Shown here: one piece after another, positions 53,585 through 59,822 of the stretch
How positions within the stretch are numbered: position 1 is the stretch's first letter
Layout: each line of letters starts with the position of its first letter
Origin: a virus
IMG/VR virus record: IMGVR_UViG_3300021959_000041
Location: 1 to 59,822 of that record
Length of the DNA stretch: 59,822 nucleotides
Reading direction: 5' to 3' (one strand)
Notes under the pieces: generated by a model
Told to the model about the DNA's origin: nothing
Database searches by the model: none
The model's input: only the letters and a program-made list of their open reading frames with translations
Made by a program: the position numbers and the translations under genes

Positions 53585-56545
53585 TTATGAATGAACGTAT
53601 GTTCCACTCCCTGTATATGTTAATATTGTATAATCTCCATCTGTTGTAACTGTTGGTGAACCTGTTGTAGAGCTTGAATATTCAGACGTTAGCAACTTTA
53701 ATATGACTACCCCTGATGCTCCACCAGCACCACTACTAGAGCTTCCTGAACCTTGACCACCATCACCTGTGTTCGCAGTCGATGCGGACGGTGACCCATT
53801 ATTAACGTTACCATTACCCCCAGCTGCATAAGTTACCGCAGAACCTGTAATATCTACGCTTAAACCTGAACCTTGACCGCTAGTACCAAAACCACCAACT
53901 GAAGCAGCACCTCCACCTCCACCACCTTGTGTAGCTGCTGGGTCATAACCACCATCAAACCCCTGATTAGCCGTACCGGCAGCTCCATAATAACCACCTC
54001 CTGAACCTCTACCACCACCAGAACCACCAGTTCTTCCTCCTGAAAGCATCCCACCTCCACCTCCACCTCCAATAGATGTAATTGTGGTTAAACCTGTGGC
54101 AGAAATTGACGAATCGCTACCATCACTTCCGTCTCTATAAAACGCACCAGTATAACTAGCGCCCCCACCTCCACTACCAACAGTAATTGTGTAAGTTCCT
54201 GCCGCTAAAGTTATGTCGCTTTCTGAACCTGAACCCCCGCCTGAAGTTGGTTTATGAGAAGTTCTAAGTCCTCCTGCTCCCCCTCCTGCTGCTGAACCTG
54301 AGCTAGTGCTTGATGCTCCTCCTCCACCTCCTCCAGCAATATTTAAGAACGACATAGTTCCAGCTTTTGGATATTGTGTTTCTTTAAAGGCCATGTAAAT
54401 CCAAGAGGAACCAGCTTCATTAAAGTCCGTTCCATCAAAATCAAAACCTGTTGATGTTAAATTAAAATTAGTATTAGTAAATTGAGCAGCAGAACTATTA
54501 GCCAATAATACGCTTGTATCACCTCTTGCTGTATCAAACATATACCAATCTGAAATACTGTTTGTTCTTTTAATCATTACCCAAGATGGAGTAAATCCTA
54601 CATTTTGAGCATTACCCGCACTCCCCGTTCCAGTATAACTTCCCATCTTGCTAAACCCTGCTGTTGATTTAAAACAATAAGCTACGTAAGTTCTTCCAGT
54701 TGTGTTGGCGTTTCCAAAAGTGTTATTTAAAGTAAAAGTTGTGGCGTTGGAAGCAAACCAATTTGAAAACGTGTCTAAGGCGTTATTTAAATTTAATGTA
54801 AGATAATCGTTAACACCTATTGTTTCATAATAATTTATCCAGTTTGTCGAGCCTGTATTCATACATTTAATAATTATAGCGTCCGGCGCAACAGTCAATC
54901 CATGGCCTACAGTTGCTCCTGATGTAGAATTTCCTGTGTATGTAACTATGCTAAAACCTGCTGCTTGATTTGCAGACACTATAGATTGTATGTCTCCATC
55001 ATTGTTTATAGCTGGAATAGGATTTGCTTTCCAACACCAAGCTACCATATTACTTCCATTTTCATTTGTGTACGGGTCTTGACCTACTGTAAATCCATCA
55101 GTATCAAAACTATTAAAGTCATTAGCAGTTGTGTTAAAATCAGCTGCATCTAAGTTCGTGTAGTTTCCAGGCACAAGCTCTGAACCTAACAATCTAACAT
55201 TATCAAATTCCATATGGTCTCTTGCAGAACTTCTGTTTTTTATCCAAACCCAGCTTGGGCTAAACCCTAAACCGGTGATTGCTCTATTACTAGTAGCGTT
55301 TCCTGTATATAATCTATTAGCAAAACTATCCGATAAAGTTGGCGCAGCTGTTGGGTCTGAAGCAAATGCTATATATAGAAATTGGTCGGCATTAGCGTTC
55401 CAAGAAGAGTCATCATTAGAAATTTTAAATCCTGTGCTTAAAAAATCAACAGCATCGTCTGTAGTGTTTGACTCAGCATTATTTAAATTTGGAAATAAAG
55501 TTCTTTGCCTGTGATTTAATGGGTTTCTTTTATTATCAACCATTCTCCAGTTTGATGTACCAGAAGTGTTTTTTACAATTAAAAGCGCTGGTTCAAATCC
55601 TGTTTCTACAAGTGGGCCGTCCTGACTTGCGTTCCCTTGATATTTTCCTATTTTTGAATATCCTGCTACTGAAGCAAAACAATATGCTATAAAAGTACCT
55701 CCGCTAGCGTTTACATCTCCATAAGTACCTAACGAAAAAACTGAAGAGGTTGGTAGCGTAGAGTTGAAAGGGTTGGTTGGGGTTTGAGTACCACTTGGGT
55801 CGCTTAATTCCATTACCTGATTAGCAGGGTCTGTAGTTTGGTTCGTAAACATTTTCCAGCCGGATATAGCTAGATAATTATTAAATATAATTATTTCAGG
55901 GGCTACTCCTAATCCATGTCCCACAGTGCCATTAGCTCCTGTTCCCGTAAACTTAACCAATGAAAAACCTGCTTTTGTGTTTGCTTGTACATCACTAGTA
56001 ATACTACCTTCTGTATTACTGCTAGTAGTTCCACCTCCTGCTTTCCAACACCAAGCTACGTAAGGGCCTCTTGCTGAATCATTAACAACACCACCCGAGT
56101 CTGTACCTAACGTGAATCCATCACTATCAAAAGAAGTAAAACCAGTTGGCCTATTTGCTTGAGCGTTTACTGAGTTTGATGATAAATCGTTACCTGCGCC
56201 TCTTGTTGAATCGTTCCATATATGTGATTCAGCATTACCTCTGTCTTTTATCCAAACTAAATCAGGTTGAAACCCTACACCTGTAATAGGATGGGTAGCA
56301 CTTGTACCGTCATATAAAACAATATTAAAATGCTCGCTTGGTGTTGGGGGTATTTCCTCTGATTGTAAATCTCTCCATGCTCCTCCATCCCAAAACTCTA
56401 CTAAGTTAGTAGTCGTGTTATATCTCCACTCACCTGTACTTGGACTAGTCGGTCTCTCTGCAGTAGTTCCACTAGGCAACTTTAAAGCAGTGTTTAAACT
56501 TTCTAAGTTAAATAAATCCGGGTTTGTAATTTTTGTTGTTGCCAT
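53585..56545 (-). CDS. Tail fibre with repeated domain and Gly-rich tip (986 aa)
   Basis: Begins MATTKITNPDLFNLES; shared with the 401-aa fibre is an N-terminal unit ending in a W-x-x-L segment. Two copies of a beta domain follow, each with GFQPDLVWIK- or GFSPSWVWIK-like starts, FDSDGFTL/FDTDGFTV and YVAWCWK. The C-terminal third is a Gly-rich adhesin-like region with GGLRTS, GTANQGFDGGY and ASGVVI, repeated in the 345-aa protein. Probably a receptor-binding fibre; the Gly-rich tip resembles polyglycine-II tips of phage adhesins. Confidence 0.65.
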   Translation of the reverse strand: MATTKITNPDLFNLESLNTALKLPSGTTAERPTSPSTGEWRYNTTTNLVEFWDGGAWRDLQSEEIPPTPSEHFNIVLYDGTSATHPITGVGFQPDLVWIKDRGNAESHIWNDSTRGAGNDLSSNSVNAQANRPTGFTSFDSDGFTLGTDSGGVVNDSARGPYVAWCWKAGGGTTSSNTEGSITSDVQANTKAGFSLVKFTGTGANGTVGHGLGVAPEIIIFNNYLAISGWKMFTNQTTDPANQVMELSDPSGTQTPTNPFNSTLPTSSVFSLGTYGDVNASGGTFIAYCFASVAGYSKIGKYQGNASQDGPLVETGFEPALLIVKNTSGTSNWRMVDNKRNPLNHRQRTLFPNLNNAESNTTDDAVDFLSTGFKISNDDSSWNANADQFLYIAFASDPTAAPTLSDSFANRLYTGNATSNRAITGLGFSPSWVWIKNRSSARDHMEFDNVRLLGSELVPGNYTNLDAADFNTTANDFNSFDTDGFTVGQDPYTNENGSNMVAWCWKANPIPAINNDGDIQSIVSANQAAGFSIVTYTGNSTSGATVGHGLTVAPDAIIIKCMNTGSTNWINYYETIGVNDYLTLNLNNALDTFSNWFASNATTFTLNNTFGNANTTGRTYVAYCFKSTAGFSKMGSYTGTGSAGNAQNVGFTPSWVMIKRTNSISDWYMFDTARGDTSVLLANSSAAQFTNTNFNLTSTGFDFDGTDFNEAGSSWIYMAFKETQYPKAGTMSFLNIAGGGGGGASSTSSGSAAGGGAGGLRTSHKPTSGGGSGSESDITLAAGTYTITVGSGGGGASYTGAFYRDGSDGSDSSISATGLTTITSIGGGGGGGMLSGGRTGGSGGGRGSGGGYYGAAGTANQGFDGGYDPAATQGGGGGGAASVGGFGTSGQGSGLSVDITGSAVTYAAGGNGNVNNGSPSASTANTGDGGQGSGSSSSGAGGASGVVILKLLTSEYSSSTTGSPTVTTDGDYTILTYTGSGTYVHS

Positions 56546-56549
56546 TTAA

Positions 56550-57755
56550 TTAATTTGTTTTAAGAGCCATAAATAAATAATTTCCACCATTTGCATTATA
56601 ATCACCATTTGTATCTCCAATTTGAAACCCTGTGCTAGTGATTGTAAAATTTGAATTATTACCTGTTTCTTCTGCAATACTTTCATTCATTTCTAAAGAA
56701 TTAGCAAACCCTCTAACACTATCTATTATTTTCCAATCTTCTGTAGCATCAGTTCTTTTTATTAGAATCCAATCAGCTTGAAAACCTACAGTTACGATTG
56801 GTCCTGTGGTACTTCCATTTCCTGTATAGCTTCCAATTTTTGAGACGTTATCAGCATCTGCAAAACAATATGCAATATATTCATTGCCATTTCCATTTGA
56901 ATCACCACCTGTTGTAAGTGTAAAAACTGAACTTGTTGGCGCAGTATCTTGCCATACATTTGAAGTTCTGAAACCAGGGCTACCATTTGGCTCTAAATAT
57001 TTTGTCCAATCTAAAGCACCTCCTACCCAATCTGAAGCGCCAGATGTTTTTTTAATCATAATAAATTTTGGGTCTGTTCCCAACCCGTGTCCTACAGAGG
57101 CATTAGCGCCTGTTCCTGTGTATTTCACAATACTGAATCCAGCTTCTGGATATGCTTGTACCGTACTAGTTGTGCTTCCATCAGTGTTACTACTTGTAGT
57201 CCCTCCATTTGCTTTCCAACACCAAGCAACATATTGAGCAGCACTCCCAATACCATAATTCGTATTATCATACGCAGTGTTTGTTAAATAATTTCTGTTT
57301 ACCTGAAAACCATCTGCATCAAAAGAGCCCATTAAATCACCTGCATTTCCACTTTCAGCAGCACTTGTATCAGAAACTAAAAGTTTACCAGCGCCCCTCG
57401 TGCTATCCCACAATCCATTAGGGTTTGTACCACCTCGCTGTTTTATCCAAACTAAATCAGGCTGAAAACCTAGCCCTGTAATTGATTGTGAAGTTCCATT
57501 TCCGTTATAAATTATAGTCTTAAATGCAAGCGGAGGAGGTATAGCTACATTGTTTATTTTTTGCCAAGCCGTACCGTTATAATACTCTTCGCATGAAGCT
57601 GAACCATCCGATGATTCATTGGTATTGTTTCTTACCATACCAGCTACATCTGTAGCAGGTCTGTTTGCATTCGTACCTGTAGGAATCTTTAGTCCGCTCT
57701 CTGAAGTCGCTTCATTTAAATCTACTAGTTCCCCGCTTACTTTTGTTGTTGCCAT
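56550..57755 (-). CDS. Tail fibre paralogue (401 aa)
   Basis: Begins MATTKVSGELVDLNEATSES. The N-terminal unit and the GFQPDLVWIKQRG ... YVAWCWKANGGT domain are shared with the 986-aa protein, but it ends before any Gly-rich tip. Adjacent position and shared sequence suggest duplication of a fibre gene. Probable role: base or stem of a receptor-binding fibre. Confidence 0.6.
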   Translation of the reverse strand: MATTKVSGELVDLNEATSESGLKIPTGTNANRPATDVAGMVRNNTNESSDGSASCEEYYNGTAWQKINNVAIPPPLAFKTIIYNGNGTSQSITGLGFQPDLVWIKQRGGTNPNGLWDSTRGAGKLLVSDTSAAESGNAGDLMGSFDADGFQVNRNYLTNTAYDNTNYGIGSAAQYVAWCWKANGGTTSSNTDGSTTSTVQAYPEAGFSIVKYTGTGANASVGHGLGTDPKFIMIKKTSGASDWVGGALDWTKYLEPNGSPGFRTSNVWQDTAPTSSVFTLTTGGDSNGNGNEYIAYCFADADNVSKIGSYTGNGSTTGPIVTVGFQADWILIKRTDATEDWKIIDSVRGFANSLEMNESIAEETGNNSNFTITSTGFQIGDTNGDYNANGGNYLFMALKTN

Positions 57756-57756
57756 A

Positions 57757-58734
57757 TTACTGTTCTATCCAAGTTAATGTTTCTTCATCCCAAAGATACG
57801 ATTTTCCATCATTTGGTTTATCTACAGGTGCAGCCCAATCGGAATATATAGATGTGCCGTCTTGAAAAACATCAGGGCTCACGTCTATATCTTTTATTAT
57901 CCAACCTAAATAAGGTTTTTTTCTTGTAAGCAAACTTGTTGTCCACTCTTGCGCTTCCTCATTCCAATAATTTTTACCTTCTACTTTTTCTACTGGAGCT
58001 GTCCATCCTGTCTCTGTACTCCACGACCAACTTGGGTAAGGAGCTTCTGAGTTATAAGGCTGAGAGTAATATTCATAATCTACCCACTCGCCAGTATCTT
58101 CTTTCCACCAGTTATTACCTTCTGTTTTTTCTACGGGGGCTTCCCATAAACAAGACTCTTCATTTAAAGTCCAAGACTCAAATGGCTGCGGCGCATAAAA
58201 CGCATCTCTTACAGGGTCGTAAATATATCCTACCCCTGCATAATTTTTTCTAAAAGGTGTGCCTCCGTTTTGGTGAACACCACCTTGTGTATTGTAAGAA
58301 GTTCTTTTGCATAGTCCGCCTTTTCCATAATACGCTTCCCAGTAAATCGTATTGTCTATTTCAGTTGAAGGAATTGGGCCTTTTTCTTCAATTTTTTGTT
58401 TTGCTTCAGCTTCTATTTCTGCAACTTCTTCTGGTGTTTTACCTACTCTTGTGTGGTATAAATCTATCATTTCTTGCTCAAACTCTTCATCCCTGCCAAC
58501 CTCATATTTTATTTCAGATACCCCAGTAATTACTCCAGTAACTACACAAAGACAATTGTCTATTTCTTCTTGCTTGCTATCTATCTCTGCTTGCTTAGCT
58601 TCCATCGCAGCTGTATCTTCTTCTGTAGGCTCTTCGATAGAAGTAAGCGTACCCATCTCACTCCATAATACTGAAAGCTCTTCTTTTAGAGTTTTTGTTG
58701 TGTGGTCGTTATTTAAAAATGCGTAATGTGCCAT
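57757..58734 (-). CDS. Tail-fibre-associated protein with W-rich repeats (325 aa)
   Basis: Begins MAHYAFLNNDHTTKTLKEEL. A coiled-coil insert (about 30-115) is followed by KRTSYNTQGG and FRKNYAGVGYIYD and by several repeats with P-x-P/Y-P-S-W, TGWTAPVEK, Y-W-N/K-E and E-x-W-T. Paralogous to the 125-aa MAHF protein at 53181-53558. Probably a fibre assembly or tip protein; some repeats may bind glycans (speculative). Confidence 0.55.
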   Translation of the reverse strand: MAHYAFLNNDHTTKTLKEELSVLWSEMGTLTSIEEPTEEDTAAMEAKQAEIDSKQEEIDNCLCVVTGVITGVSEIKYEVGRDEEFEQEMIDLYHTRVGKTPEEVAEIEAEAKQKIEEKGPIPSTEIDNTIYWEAYYGKGGLCKRTSYNTQGGVHQNGGTPFRKNYAGVGYIYDPVRDAFYAPQPFESWTLNEESCLWEAPVEKTEGNNWWKEDTGEWVDYEYYSQPYNSEAPYPSWSWSTETGWTAPVEKVEGKNYWNEEAQEWTTSLLTRKKPYLGWIIKDIDVSPDVFQDGTSIYSDWAAPVDKPNDGKSYLWDEETLTWIEQ

Positions 58735-58735
58735 A

Positions 58736-59773
58736 TTAACTAAAACTTATTGAATCTGTTCCTGCTGTGAAACTGGTTATTTTATCACTACCATCCGTAG
58801 TGGTTGAACTTGTTAATCCACTTCCTACTGATATAGTATAGGTGTTTGGATATCTAACGATTACTATTCCACTTGCACCATTTCCACCATTTTGTGAATT
58901 GGCAGCTCCTCCTCCACCAGAACCCGTATTTGTACTTGCATTTCCACCTGCACTTCCATTTCCACCATTTCCACCAATTCCTGAACCACCAGCTCCTGGC
59001 CCTCCAGCTTCACTTCCATATCTTCCTCCACCTCCACCTCCAGCGTAAGTAACAGATGCTCCTGTAATAGAAACAGCTAGACCTACACCACCGTTACCTA
59101 AAGTAGGGACAGTATAGTGACTGTTAGAACCAGCACCTCCAGCTCCTCCTCCACCTCCAGATGATGAACCGCTTAGACAATACCCTCCATCAAATCCTTG
59201 GTTAGCCGTACCAGCTCCACCCGCTCCAGGAGATGGTTGGTATGCTCCACCACCTGAACCCCCAGCTATTCCAGCTGGATTATTAGTTGTTCCTCCTCCC
59301 CCTCCAAGTGATGTTATAGTTGAAAAAACTGAATTACTACCACTTGGCCCTGATGTATCTCCACTTGTAGGGCCGCTAGCTCCCGCCCCAACTGTTACAG
59401 TGTAACTTGATGAAAGAGTAATTCCTACTTTACTTTCATTTGACGAACCACCACCAGATGTAGAACCAAAGGAAGTACGAAGGCCTCCAGCTCCTCCTCC
59501 ACCTCCACCAATTCCACCCGCTCTTCCTCCTGCTCCACCACCAGCTACTACTAAAAAGTCTACTTGAAAATCTACACTTGGTGTTGCTGCTCCTTCAGAG
59601 AATCTCTTCCAGTCTGCGTTGTCCTTGTATTCAAGTCTGCTGTCTGTTGTATTTAAACGTAAGTCTCCAGCAACTCCCGTTGGTCTTTGAGCCGAAGTTC
59701 CCTTTGCCCACACTAGACCTCCAGTGTTACCACTCATGTCAATTACGTTTGTAGTTACTTTGTTTGTTGCCAT
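58736..59773 (-). CDS. Gly-rich receptor-binding tip protein (345 aa)
   Basis: Begins MATNKVTTNVIDMSGNTG, with an N-terminal part related to the other two fibres (AQRPTGVAGDLRLNTTDS). From about residue 70 it is a very Gly-rich adhesin domain (GGGAGGLRTS, GTANQGFDGGY, GASGIVIVRY), like the C-terminus of the 986-aa protein. Likely an interchangeable receptor-recognition tip. Confidence 0.6.
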   Translation of the reverse strand: MATNKVTTNVIDMSGNTGGLVWAKGTSAQRPTGVAGDLRLNTTDSRLEYKDNADWKRFSEGAATPSVDFQVDFLVVAGGGAGGRAGGIGGGGGGAGGLRTSFGSTSGGGSSNESKVGITLSSSYTVTVGAGASGPTSGDTSGPSGSNSVFSTITSLGGGGGTTNNPAGIAGGSGGGAYQPSPGAGGAGTANQGFDGGYCLSGSSSGGGGGAGGAGSNSHYTVPTLGNGGVGLAVSITGASVTYAGGGGGGRYGSEAGGPGAGGSGIGGNGGNGSAGGNASTNTGSGGGGAANSQNGGNGASGIVIVRYPNTYTISVGSGLTSSTTTDGSDKITSFTAGTDSISFS

Positions 59774-59783
59774 GAGCTAAACG

Positions 59784-59822
59784 TTATTGTGTTATTACTA
59801 CTTCTATTCCATTTGCTGCGGT
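59784..59822 (-). CDS. C-terminal fragment of an upstream gene
   Basis: A minus-strand frame of 12 codons ending in TAA (TAANGIEVVITQ) runs in from the right edge and stops 10 bp before the 345-aa gene's start. The spacing fits a gene in the same tail operon, cut by the window edge. Confidence 0.35.
   Translation of the reverse strand, partial: TAANGIEVVITQ

Noticed and set aside
1-59822. Circular closure of the window
   Set aside because: The first and last bases do not overlap or repeat; the end frames neither confirm nor exclude adjacency. Reads spanning the junction would be needed.

Overview
The window is most likely part of the genome of a short-tailed, dsDNA bacteriophage of a marine-type Bacteroidota (flavobacterial) host. 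It is AT-rich. Most transcription units are preceded by the Bacteroidota -7 element TAnnTTTG, a few with the matching -33 TTTG, and Shine-Dalgarno sites are mostly replaced by A-rich leaders. Large terminase, portal, scaffold-like and major capsid proteins, short-tail connector proteins, an ejection-protein set, lysis genes and tail fibres are present, with no tail sheath or tape-measure gene. The head and tail module (terminase of 748 aa, portal of 811 aa, capsid of 485 aa, and a 1655-aa protein behind two connector proteins) recalls crAss-like phages and their marine relatives; that placement is inferred. No rRNA, canonical tRNA, CRISPR array, integrase or transposon was seen.

Layout. 1-3307, mostly minus strand: tiny basic proteins, a lone plus-strand winged-helix protein, and a chaperonin operon (GroEL, two small membrane or lipoproteins, GroES). 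3308-4443: a control region with seven TGACGA-type repeats, a leftward terminator, two tiny leftward genes, and divergent promoters. 4444-17711, plus strand: early and replication module with an ArdC antirestriction protein, an ADP-ribosyltransferase-fold protein, annealing protein and exonuclease, primase-helicase, SF2 helicase, three nuclease-fold proteins including the exonuclease, two DnaA-domain-IV-like proteins and a phosphoesterase. 17689-59822, minus strand: late module running from tail fibres through lysis, packaging, head, connector and ejection genes to a 2702-aa polyvalent protein.

Two systems stand out. First, three early genes (stops at 5723, 6110 and 6940) each end in a 40-44 nt RNA element shaped like a tRNA without an anticodon arm: acceptor stem, 3-bp D-like hairpin with a UGG loop, 2-nt linker, and T-arm with a canonical UUCGAYU loop. 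All three stems covary between copies, and each element overlaps a TAG stop codon. They may be mRNA punctuation or processing signals.

Second, a three-gene cassette (30201-33179) encodes a prolyl-4-hydroxylase-like enzyme, a radical-SAM/SPASM-like enzyme and a glycosyltransferase resembling the Skp1 hydroxyproline GlcNAc-transferase family. It lies between structural genes whose products carry ten (Ser/Thr/Ala)-Pro linkers like plant arabinogalactan-protein modules. I infer a virion hydroxyproline O-glycosylation pathway that decorates the tail. Functions are inferred from motifs and gene context read by eye; no database search was run.
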